The position numbers were made by a program, and so were the translations under genes. From Coturnix japonica (Eukaryota > Chordata > Aves > Galliformes > Phasianidae), in contig NC_029541.1 in assembly GCF_001577835.2 (NCBI RefSeq), forward strand, positions 1,793,141-1,857,140: DNA of 64,000 nt, given 5' to 3'. Positions 54,812-64,000 of this stretch are shown one piece after another. The notes under the pieces were generated by a model. It saw only the letters and a program-made list of their open reading frames with translations, was not told where the DNA came from and made no database searches. Positions within the stretch are counted from its first letter, which is position 1, and every line of letters begins with the position of its first letter.

Positions 54812-55819
54812 ATGGATGGGTCCCTGCAATGTGTGCATATCAAAAGCAGCACCTTGTTCGCAGAGGGAAGGCAAACAGGGGCTCGTGGTGGATTTTCTCA
54901 GAGCATTTTTGGTTGTTTTGATGGCTCCAGCTGGAAGGGCAGCATGGGACCCCGCTCCCATCCTTCTTCCGCACAGAGGACGGTTCTCATGAGCAAAAAA
55001 TGTGGCTTGCTCTCTGCTGCTGACAAACAGCAGGAGCACAGCAGCCCTGACGCCTTCCAGCACAGAGCAGCAAACACGCGTCCCGTCAGGAGGGATGAAT
55101 ATCGCATTGACGGAGGCAACATTACTCATTTTCCTGCTTGGGAAGCCAAGTATGGGAGAAAAAGCTCTGGGTTGTGCCTGGGGCTCTGTCCTATGAGCTG
55201 CAGAGCCCTCACTGGGGCAGCTCCACTGGGCTCCCCCCAGGAGCAAACATGCCCCGTGCAATGCAATGGCATCGCAGCTCCATGCCGTACCCTAAGAAAA
55301 CCCTACATCAGAGCTCACCAAAATGCTGTTAAGCCCCATCCCCACTACCAGGGGAGTGATTCCCAGCACCAGGGGACACCCAAATGTCCCCAGAACCACA
55401 GCACCCAAATGTCCCCAGCTGCACTTTGCTGCCCAAAGAAGAAGACCCAGAGCAGAGCAGGGTGCAGAGAAGAACACCAGCTCCATGGCAGTGAAAGAAT
55501 GCACAGGATTTGCTCTCCCATGGCATCCCATGATGTCCTCAAAACACCTCTTCCTCTACATCCACTGCCCACACACATGCCTTGGCACAAGGATGCCATT
55601 GCTGAGCTTTCCTTCCCCTACACAAAATGCATGAGACCGAAAGGTAGAACGCTGCCAGGTGCAATCCTACCTCATTCATTTGCACCACAGGTTTGCAGCC
55701 TGTTAAAGCATTTAAATATGGAGAAAGGCACTGCCTCACGTCGGGCTGGGATGTGCTTGCACGTAGATATGCATATTTTAAAAGCTTGGCAGGAAGAGGG
55801 CTCCAAACTACACAATTAA
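54812..55819 (+). other. Unexplained 335-codon ORF
   Basis: A continuous frame of 335 codons with no family resemblance I can recognise. There is no signal peptide, membrane segment or known motif. It is rich in H, P, Q and S and contains small internal duplications (CCCAAATGTCCCCAG twice near 55380-55420). The opposite strand is also open over 157 codons, which suggests low stop-codon density rather than selection. No promoter or poly(A) signal is evident. I lean to noncoding. Confidence 0.2.
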
Positions 55820-56408
55820 ACAGATTTCATGCAGAATGCCCTCCGCACACACAAACCACCATCAGAACCCCATGCTCTGCTGTGCCGGGACACCCCTTAG
55901 TGATGGGTGAGGGCTCCTTCCCTTCTGCTGAGGAAGCTGCTGCTCTGCCCTTCATCCCCACTAAACTGTTCCTAAATTGGGGATGAAAAACAAGCAGCAG
56001 CTTCCTTTGTCCCTTTGTCAAGGGATGGAACAGAAACAATTGCCTAAAGAAATCTGACCCTGCAGGAGGAAAGGGACACCCCAGCCCTGCTCCGTGACCC
56101 CAGAGCAGGACAGATCCCATCTACCTGAAGGGCATGTGCTGTGCTGGGGAGCAATGGAGCTTTTTGGAGGAATCCAGGCCAAAAGAGTGTAAATAAACAG
56201 GAGAAAAAAAGTGAGAAAAGCATCAAGCAGAAAGGGCAGGTTGGGGGGGGGTTCCTGTGTCAAAGGTGATGCACCCATGGGGAGACAGAGACCATAGGGC
56301 ACCCTAAAAGCCACCAGCAGCCCAGGGTGACACCTGCTTTGAGACAAGCTTACAGCCCGGTGTGCTCTGCTGCGCCCAGAGCAACAGCACCAACACCACG
56401 GTTTGATG

Positions 56409-56500
56409 CGCACTGCAAGGCAGCAGAGGAACACACAACGGATGGAAGCTGCAAGGCAGCAAAGGAACACACATGGAAGGAAGCTGTAAGGCAGCACAGG
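56409..56500. repeat. Short minisatellite, 35-39 bp unit
   Basis: Two full units and a partial one, each starting GCTGCAAGGCAGC or a variant (56409, 56448, 56483) and containing AGGAACACACA. Confidence 0.75.
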
Positions 56501-59358
56501 GCGCTCCATCCCTGCAGGCTGCCACGGAGCTGTCTGGCAGCACTTTGCATCTCCTGGCAGGATGCGCCCGGCGGAGCTGTCAGACCACGGAGCAAACGGC
56601 ACCCAGCGAAACTGACAGCACCGAGGGAAGGAGCAGACAGAAATGGGGCAGAGCACAGCAGGGATATCCCCGTTTTTCTGCTCCCTCTCCCATTTCTGTG
56701 CGTGCCTTCAGCTCTTTGACGTTTTTCAGCGGTGCCATTCAGTGCTGAAAAACTACGGCGGATGATTCGGCTTCTTTAGCACCTCTGTGATAAAGAGCTT
56801 TTTGCTGTCAGCAAAATGTGTTTGAAGCTATTCTGCCCCCACCGAATGAGGAGGGGAAGCAGCCAGGAAAGCAAACTAACGAGCGGTGTGGTTTCTTGCT
56901 TATTTAAGTGGCACAGAAACTAAGAAGCCTGCGCTGCTGTTTCCAGGCACACGTGTGGTTTCCATCCGTGCAGCTGCCACAGCAAAAATATCACAATAAA
57001 ACTCAGCGAGGAGGGGGTTGAGCTCCCACTGCCCTGAGCTCCAACCCTTCTTTTAGGATGGGGCATGCAGAAAAGCTTTGATAGCCATCAGAAGGGAAAG
57101 CTCGCAGCCGGCTGTGACAGCTCAGCCTGCTGGCGAAGGTGCCTTGGGGTTCCCTGCTGCCCCGTGCTCTGGGATGCTGTCAGGGTGAGGGGCTGTCAGC
57201 TCTGTGTGGTTGCAGATCATCGCCCTCACCATGGTTGGGGTAGATTCTCTGCTGGGGAAACTGCTGCAGCTCCAATAAAGCCGTCAGATGCCATTAGTGA
57301 AGAAGCTGCTCGGATGTTTCCTGTTGGTTTGGAGTGTTTTATTCACTGGTTGGGGTGCTGGGGCTGAAGGGCAGCGTGATGTGACACAAACTGTCCCAAT
57401 CCTTTTAAAGCCTGAGGGAATTCCCAGCAAAATTCCCAATTCCAGCATGGTCAAAAACCTCCCTTCCATCCCCTCAGGAAACACACAACTCAGCCAGGTT
57501 GGGCTCCAGGTGTCCTTTGTCTTTGCTGGCATTCCTGTGCACTCCTCACCTGACAGATCATTTTGTTCTTACCCCAAAGCCAACTGGGACACAACACAGC
57601 CCCACCAGCCCCACTGTGGACCAACCCAAAGCACCAAAACACTGACACAACTCTCATTTTTTGCACAGTTTTGGACAGATCCCTGCACAGAACAGCACAG
57701 CTTTACCCCAGCACTGCTCACCCAGAGCTCAGTGTGCAGCAAAGTGAGAAGCACAAAGAATCAGAGGATGCTGCCTTCCCATGACACCCAAAGTGCACAA
57801 AAAACACACCAAGGGGAGCTGGAAAACGACACCATGCAGAAGGAAACACGAGGTTTGTTCCAAAAAGCAATGATGCAAAAGAAAACCTCTCCCCCCCTTG
57901 CAAAGCTCACCTGATCCCATCAGATGTCCTGCAGCCCCCGGTGTGCACAGAAGGATGAAGGAGGCACATTTTCCCTGGCGACTTTGGGCTTACATTGCAT
58001 TCTTGCTCTTTCTAGCTCTGCATTTGTCCCCATGGTTTCCAAAGGCTGCTGAGCTTTCATGGCTGAGCTTTCATTTCTGCCCTTGGAGGACACTTTGGGG
58101 TTTTGCTCCAGGTGAGGTGAAGGCGGTCCTTTCTCCACTCATATTTGCAGGCTCCCAAATCTCACCGCCAAGGTGTGAACTCCTTTGAGAGGGAGAGGGG
58201 GATGTGGGGAGTGCTTATTGCCTACGGGTGGGTGTTTGGCTGCGGGGATGGGCTGCAGGATGGGGCACGGATGGGGGTGCAGGATGGGATCCCCGTGCGG
58301 TACAGAGCCATGGGGTGGTGGGGCTGGAACCATCTGGAAGGGCTTTGGAGGGAAGGGTGAGGGCCGAGGGGGGGATGGGAGAAGGGATGCCATGACAACC
58401 TTTTGGGGTTTCCCAGGAAACCAGGGTGGCCATAGCAACTGCATCACTCCGGTCCGAATTAGTGACTTCCGCTGGAAGGCGTGCTCACCACTTTAATCTC
58501 CTTGCCATAAGCAGCTGCATCTCTCCCAGACGCGGTGGAAAAGGTGGAAACATCCCTTTGTCTGCAGCTCGGCAGCTCGGAATCACAGCCCTCATGCAGC
58601 CACCCCATCCCGCTCTGCCCAACACAGCACACGGACCCACAGACCCTGCGCTGGGTGAAATCATGCCCAGGGCTGCAAGGGAAGGGTGGAAAATAAGAGG
58701 GTTGGGTTTTAGTTTGAACCGATTGCATTCGGCTTCTGATCAGACAAGAATGATCTATAGGGGGAGAAAAGGGGATCTGCGGTGCGTCCCTAAGGGAACA
58801 CCACCTCCCAGCACTGAGCGCTGTGTAACAACGTGGTAACGGGGACTGTGCGAAATGAAAGGGTTGTTTCCTCCCAGCCCCCTTCCAGAGCTCGGCAACA
58901 TGTTTTCCTCATCTCCCCACCCAATCCGGGGCCGTTAATCCAACAAGTGAGCTTATGAGATGGAAGGGAAATGGGCTCCGCACCGCCTGCAGGGAAGGGG
59001 GGAGCAAACCAGGAGCAAAGCGAGACGTCCCCAAAAGCCAGGAAACAAAGGCAGCCCCGCAACACGTTGCAGAACAGACACCTGCTCCAGCGGTGCCATT
59101 TGTCTTCGTTCTCCTCCTCCGTCCCCATCGACCGTCCTCTTTTCTTTGGAGAAGATTAAATCCCTTTCGGATCTTTAGAAAGGAAACAAAAAAACCCCAA
59201 AAGATCTACAAAAATAAACGTATAAAAAACAAGGGCGCAGACAGACGGACGATGGTGCATGTTCCACACAACACCAAGTACACACGGTCACTTTTGCATC
59301 ATTGTTATTATTATTATTCTTTTTTAACCACGTCCTCAGCTTTCGCCGCCGCTCTGTG

Positions 59359-59364
59359 TTTATT
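59359..59364 (-). terminator. KCNA3: AATAAA overlapping the KCNA3 stop codon
   Basis: The - strand reads GTTTAATAAACAC, in which the stop codon TAA shares two bases with AATAAA. Cleavage here would give almost no 3' UTR. The true end is probably farther downstream; another AATAAA lies at 57338-57343. Confidence 0.3.
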
Positions 59365-61105
59365 AAACATCCGTAAAGATCTTTTTGATGTTCACACAGT
59401 TGGGATTGTTTGTGGTTGTGCAGTTGCCTGTCTTAAAGGCAGCCTGTTTGAATGCACTGTGGTTGATTCCCCCCTCCTCTATCACCATGTACTCAGATTT
59501 GCTGAGGGTGGAATTGCTGCGTGCCTTCCTCATCTCTTCAGTAGACGAAAGGTGCTGGCAGCTCCCGACATGCATGTACTGGGCTTGCTCCTCACCTTCT
59601 GTCTCCCGGTGGTAGAAATAGTTGAAATTGGAGACTATGACAGGCACGGGCAGGGCGATGGTCAGCACCCCCGCGATGGCACACAAGGAGCCCACGATCT
59701 TGCCCCCAATTGTCATGGGGTACATGTCCCCATAGCCCACAGTGGTCATGGTCACCACAGCCCACCAGAAAGCATCAGGGATGCTGGTGAAATGAGACTC
59801 AGGGTCATCAGCCTCAGCAAAGTAGACAGCACTGGAGAAGAGGATCACCCCAATGAAGAGGAAGAAGATGAGGAGACCTAGCTCCCTCATGCTTGCTTTG
59901 AGTGTCTGACCCAGGATCTGCAGCCCCTTGGAGTGCCGGGACAGCTTGAAGATCCGGAAGACCCGCACCAAGCGGATGACTCGGAGGATGGCCAAGGACA
60001 TGGCTTGCTGGCCATTGCCTTGCCTCTCAGCCATCTCAGTGCCCAGGGTGATGAAGTAGGGGATGATGGCCACAATGTCAATGATGTTCATGATGTTCTT
60101 GGAGAAGGTGGCCTTGCTGGGGCAGGCAAAGAAACGCACCAGCAGCTCAAAGGAGAACCAGATGATGCACAGTGTCTCCACCACAAAGAAAGGGTCTGTG
60201 AAGGACGACACCATGGAAACGGCCGAGGACGAGGAATTGGTGAAGACATCAGGTGGGAGAGGGCCACCACCCGTCCCAAAGGTCCCCCCGGTTCCCTCAT
60301 AGTCGTGGTCATCTCTGAACTCAGGCAGAGTCTCCAGGCAGAAGATGACGATGGAGATCAAGATGACTAAGACGGAGACAATGGCGATGGCCCGGGCTGA
60401 GCTGGAACTCTCAGGGTACTCAAAGATGAGCCAGACCTGGCGCTGAAACTCGTTGTGGGGAAGGGGCTTGTCCTCTTCTCTGATGAAACCCTCATCCTCC
60501 CGGAAGCGCTCCATGGCCTCCTTCCCCAGCTGGTAGAAACGGATCTCTTCGGAGAAGATATCAATGGGGACATTGACGGGTCGTCGGATGCGCCCTCCCG
60601 ACTGGTAGTAATAGAGGATGGCGTCGAAGCTGGGCCGGTTCCGGTCGAAAAAATACTCGTTGCGCAGGGGGTCGAAGTACCGCATCCTTTTGCGGGGGTC
60701 CCCCAGCAGCGTCTCGGGGAACTGCGCCAACGTTTTGAGCTGAGTCTCGAAGCGCAGCCCCGAGATGTTGATCACCACCCGCTCGCAGCACTCGTGCTCT
60801 CCGCTGACCTCCGTGGTGTGCCCTGCGGGACCGGCGGCGGGCGGCGCGGGGTGCTCGTAGCGTTCCCCCCCCAGCAATGGGTGCGGATGCTGCGGTTCCT
60901 CCGGCAAAGGGTCCCCGGAGCCCCCCACCACCGTCATGCTGCCTTCCTCCGCCTCCTCGCCCTCTTCCTCCTCGTGGCCGGGGAGCGGCTGCGGGGCGCC
61001 GGGGGGCGGCTGCTCGGTGTAGCCCAGGTTGTGGTGGCTGCTGCTGGGGGGCCGGCCGGCGGAGGAGGCGGCAGGAGAGTGCAGCAAGCTCCGGCGCTCG
61101 TCCAT
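59363..61105 (-). CDS. KCNA3: Kv1.3 voltage-gated potassium channel alpha subunit
   Basis: A complete single-exon frame of 580 residues (human 575, from memory). The C-terminal half ([38 protein letters not shown]) is diagnostic of Kv1.3 and ends in a PDZ ligand. T1 domain is about residues 109-205, S1 238-257, S2 302-324, S3 337-355, S4 371-392, S5 409-428, filter TVGYGD 455-460, S6 468-493 with PVP 486-488. The first 100 residues are low-complexity (proline, glutamate, histidine) and differ from mammals. The internal M57 (MTVVGG) matches the conserved second start of mammalian Kv1.3 (MTVVPG), so both start sites are plausible. The channel sets membrane potential in lymphocytes and some neurons. 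The C-type inactivation region is intact; the residue after GYGDM is Y where human has H, which affects blocker binding and inactivation in mammals. Confidence 0.97.
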   Translation of the reverse strand: MDERRSLLHSPAASSAGRPPSSSHHNLGYTEQPPPGAPQPLPGHEEEEGEEAEEGSMTVVGGSGDPLPEEPQHPHPLLGGERYEHPAPPAAGPAGHTTEVSGEHECCERVVINISGLRFETQLKTLAQFPETLLGDPRKRMRYFDPLRNEYFFDRNRPSFDAILYYYQSGGRIRRPVNVPIDIFSEEIRFYQLGKEAMERFREDEGFIREEDKPLPHNEFQRQVWLIFEYPESSSSARAIAIVSVLVILISIVIFCLETLPEFRDDHDYEGTGGTFGTGGGPLPPDVFTNSSSSAVSMVSSFTDPFFVVETLCIIWFSFELLVRFFACPSKATFSKNIMNIIDIVAIIPYFITLGTEMAERQGNGQQAMSLAILRVIRLVRVFRIFKLSRHSKGLQILGQTLKASMRELGLLIFFLFIGVILFSSAVYFAEADDPESHFTSIPDAFWWAVVTMTTVGYGDMYPMTIGGKIVGSLCAIAGVLTIALPVPVIVSNFNYFYHRETEGEEQAQYMHVGSCQHLSSTEEMRKARSNSTLSKSEYMVIEEGGINHSAFKQAAFKTGNCTTTNNPNCVNIKKIFTDV

Positions 61106-61460
61106 AAAGGTGTGGGGAGGAAGGGGGAAAGGGTGAGAGGAGCGGCGAGGCGGCGGTCGGAGCCTCTTCTTCCTCCTCTTCCTCCTCCTCGGGGCGGAGA
61201 GGGAGAAGCAGCCGCCCCGCTCCCGGCTGCCGCGGCTCTGAGCGGCGCCGGGCTGCGCTCAAAAAGTCCGCCCCCAGCGCTGGCACCGCCTCGCCCCGCC
61301 GCTACCCGAACCCACCCCCCCCGGCTCCGCCCGGCTCGGGGACCCCCGGAGCCCCCGGAGCGGCTCGAGCTGTGCCCGGGGTGCGGGGTGACTGCGGGCG
61401 GGGAACAGCCGGCGGCTGCTGGGGCTGAGAGCGGCGGGGGGAGTCCTGCAAGGCAGGGCG
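60600..61460 (-). promoter_or_regulatory. KCNA3: KCNA3 CpG island and promoter
   Basis: CpG and GC density is very high from the T1-coding region across the start codon to about 61460. No TATA box is seen. The transcription start probably lies within 61130-61400. Confidence 0.6.
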
Positions 61461-61665
61461 TGTGTGTGTGTGTATGTGTGTGTGTGTCTATGTATGTGCA
61501 CATACACGTGTGTTTGCACGCCTATGTGCATGCATGTGTGCATATGTGGATGCTTGTGTGCATGCATGTGCATTCATGTGTGTATGTTCATGTGTGTGCA
61601 CATAAGCCAGTGTGCATGAGTGTGCATGAGTGCACGTGTTCATGTGTGTGTCTTGAGTGTGCGTG
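61459..61665. repeat. TG-rich degenerate microsatellite upstream of KCNA3
   Basis: (TG)n with TATG, CATG and TGCATGCATG interruptions over 200 bases. It begins right at the edge of the KCNA3 CpG island, 354-560 bases from the start codon. Alternating purine-pyrimidine sequence of this kind can adopt Z-DNA. Confidence 0.92.
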
Positions 61666-61669
61666 TGCA

Positions 61670-64000
61670 ACCCCACAGCAAAATCAATGGAGAAGAGAAG
61701 CTGGCTCAGCCCTCAGTACAGGCAGTCGCAGTCTTTCCTGCAAGGAAGCTGGAAGGCTTTTCTCAATCAGTCTTTTCAGACAAATAGTTCACTTTTGGTC
61801 AAACAGGACTTTGTTTTTCCTGCAGAAAGCCTTCCCTGCAGGATCCCAATGCTGGCAATCACTCCATCCCCACAAGACTTGCACAGAGGGGTAACCCAAG
61901 GGCAACCCTCCCCTCAATAGGTCCCAAACCCTATTGGTCACTCTCCAGGAGCACTCCTATCCTCAGCCATGAGCCATGAGGCTCTGGGAACTCAGGGGGT
62001 TCCTGGCTGGGGAAGGAGCCTGACCACATTGACCACATGGGTCAGGGATGTGTTAAGGGCATCCCAATCCCATCCCACCCCGACAGCCCCACTGCAGAGG
62101 AGGTGAAATCCTCACCATCAGCCCCGCTGCAGCTCCTTGCTGCTGTTATTTTTAACCAGCACAGCCTCCAGAAGGTAGGGAGAGGGGGAAAAAAAAAGCA
62201 GATGAAAAGATCAAACTTATTTATACTTGAAATTAGAAACAAGCTGTACAAAATATACAAACCTATGGGGGAAAACAGCAATAAATATTGCTGTAGGAGC
62301 CGAGCCCAAACTGTAAATGGGAACAGATCTGAGCTAGCCCAGCTTCCCTTCCTCATTTTGCTGATAGAGCTGGTAGGGGGCAAAATAACCCCAAACCTTC
62401 TGCCCCCAAAAGTGGTGGAGGTGCCCAGAAGGAGGGACCCACCATAGAGAACTGCTCTATGCTGCGGCTGAGGCCACTACACTTGTTGCTGCAGCAGCAA
62501 CAGGGGACACCCATCTCCAGGCCGTGGCACCTTGCCCTGCATGGATTTATGTTCTTATGGTCACCTCCATCCTTAGCTTCACGTCCTGCTCGTGGCTGCA
62601 CATCACCCATGATGAGGGAGTCGGGCAACAGGAGTCCAGCTTCTCCCTCTCATCATTTCTACTGTAACTAACAGCAGAAGAACCCAACACTCAGCACCTC
62701 CCACCTATCCCAACCTGGACAGAGTGAGAACCAAACATCATTCACACTTGGTTGCTCAAAGGCTGCAAAACACTCCTGGAAATGACAGTTCACATCCAAA
62801 ATCTGAGCTCTGCTCTCTATGGGTTTCATGATCATACAACAGAGCATCATCTGCTCCCTCCATACATGTGTGTAGCACTTACTTAAGGACTTGTCTGGCT
62901 CATCTCTTTCCTCTGCTAGGATTTCTGCCAGTAAATCACTGTCATCTGGTCGAAGGCAAACAAACAAGGCTGCTTCGTACTATAAACATTTATTGATGAC
63001 AAAAGGCTCGAGGCAACAAGGCGTAACTTCCATAACTGCAACAGTTTACTCCAGCTCTCAGTCGGGGGGGGGGGAAACTCACTGGAAATCAGTGCCAGCT
63101 CTGCAGAGAGCTGCGTACCTTTGGGATGCAGAGAGGAAAATCCCTTCCCTTGCAACCAGGATCGAGTTGTCCCCATCAGCTCAGTGCAGCAGCAGGAATT
63201 AACCCCTCAGCTACCGGCTGCTTTAGATCAGCCTGGAGATCTGCGGCTCCAGCCCAGCTGCCCCAGGCACCGCGTGGCCTCCTGGCCCTGTTTTCCCCTC
63301 CGCTGCTTCCACCTAATCCCATCAAATCTAATTAAGCTCTGCCAGGCCAGCAGCTCGCTGCAGGCAGGGCTGCTGCGGGGCCATTGCCGCTGGCCCCAGC
63401 TGGTCAAGCAAGGCAATGTTGTGCCCCAAACCAAGAGGCACAAGCACGGTCACAGGGTGAGACTGAGCACGGTTACAGCAATGCTGATAGGAGTCCATGA
63501 GAAGGGACACCCCTGCGGTGCCCTCAACACCTTCCTGCAAAGCACAGCACTAAATGTGCTCCTCCAGGCTGTGGCTTTTCTGTTTAATGCAGGATGGCCA
63601 CCACCTCCTCCTCCTGCGAGATCCTCTCTGCTTCTCCGTCCAATTCTAATCTTGAATCTGGACTTGACAAATTCAATTTGATTCCTAACAGCCATTCAGG
63701 AAACTCCCCTGTGCAATGATCTACAGGCTGACCTGCAGCATCAGCTGCAGCTCCTGCAAAGCAGCTGAGCCAGCACAGCTCCTTTCTTCCTTTCGTGGCC
63801 TTCTTGGGGCAGAGGGGGCACAGCTTCACCTCACCCACAACCATAGAGGAACCCTTACAGACCCCTCCCATGTATGGAACCATTATTCCAACCCCCCACT
63901 GCTCCCAGCCTTTGGTCCCCTGCCTTGAAGCCTTGCCCATCTCAAGCATCCTCTTGTGCCTGCCACAAGAGCTGTGCATCCTGCAGCCGTGCTGCCAGCA
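61670..64000. other. Region upstream of KCNA3, no gene recognised
   Basis: In human the next gene is CD53 on the other strand, but no CD53 exon is visible here. The stretch holds an AT-rich, 3'-UTR-like patch at 62205-62295, an exon-like segment at 62883-62945 and a poly-G run near 63065. Confidence 0.35.
62883..62945 (-). other. Exon-like segment, unrecognised acidic peptide
   Basis: On the - strand an acceptor (TTTGCCTTCGACCAG) and a near-consensus donor (TTAA|GTAAGTG) flank exactly 63 bases. In one frame these encode DSDLLAEILAEERDEPDKSL, an acidic helix-like peptide. A further acceptor at 62662 (TGTTAGTTACAG) would continue the frame for about 19 codons to a stop at 62603. I do not recognise the protein. 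It may be the 3' part of an unannotated - strand gene or a chance arrangement. Confidence 0.3.

Noticed and set aside
58230-58290. GGATGGG-rich repeats
   Set aside because: Too short and irregular to call a minisatellite.
58955-59881. 308-codon ORF on the + strand
   Set aside because: Its second half is antisense to KCNA3 and the first half has no coding character.
60455-61894. 479-codon ORF on the + strand
   Set aside because: It is antisense to the GC-rich KCNA3 coding region, promoter and TG tract. Its openness follows from KCNA3 codon use and simple repeats.

Overview
The window looks like a gene-dense part of a bird microchromosome, most likely from a galliform close to chicken. The grounds are chicken-type CR1 repeat relics, short introns, and an intact chymosin-family gene that closely resembles the chicken embryonic pepsinogen I remember. 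The gene order PROK1 - CYM - KCNA10 - KCNA2 - KCNA3 matches human 1p13.3 and, from memory, chicken chromosome 26. The species call is inference; no database search was possible.

Layout: (1) 0.5-3.4 kb, PROK1 on the + strand, three coding exons encoding a 105-residue secreted AVIT-family ligand. (2) 4.6-7.5 kb, the embryonic pepsinogen/chymosin gene (CYM) on the + strand, nine exons encoding 383 residues, with a TATA box and a poly(A) signal. (3) 9.4-11.3 kb, KCNA10 on the - strand. (4) 11.3-33.6 kb, intergenic DNA with CR1 relics, AT-rich conserved-looking islands and a few exon-like segments. (5) 33.6-41.8 kb, KCNA2 on the - strand: probable long 3' UTR, single coding exon, 5' splice sites and a CpG island. 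(6) 42-59 kb, intergenic DNA with a pentanucleotide satellite, one CR1 copy and an unexplained 335-codon ORF. (7) 59.4-61.5 kb, KCNA3 on the - strand with a GC-rich promoter and a TG-rich tract upstream. (8) 61.7-64 kb, intergenic DNA with one exon-like segment on the - strand.

The three KCNA genes are a tandem Shaker (Kv1) cluster in one orientation. Their products form voltage-gated potassium channel tetramers. KCNA2 and KCNA3 look intact. KCNA10 has an open frame of normal length, but the second half of S5 and the pore turret (residues about 388-404) read in the wrong frame because of several clustered small indels, with a net loss of 15 nt. This is either a sequence error or lineage-specific damage, and it is the observation most worth checking. 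Other oddities are a telomere-like tract in PROK1 intron 2, a boundary between TTCCA and TCCCA repeats in the 46-kb satellite, exon-like segments at 19.1, 29.8 and 62.9 kb, and an AATAAA that overlaps the KCNA3 stop codon. I found no tRNA or rRNA gene, no CRISPR array and no retroviral element.
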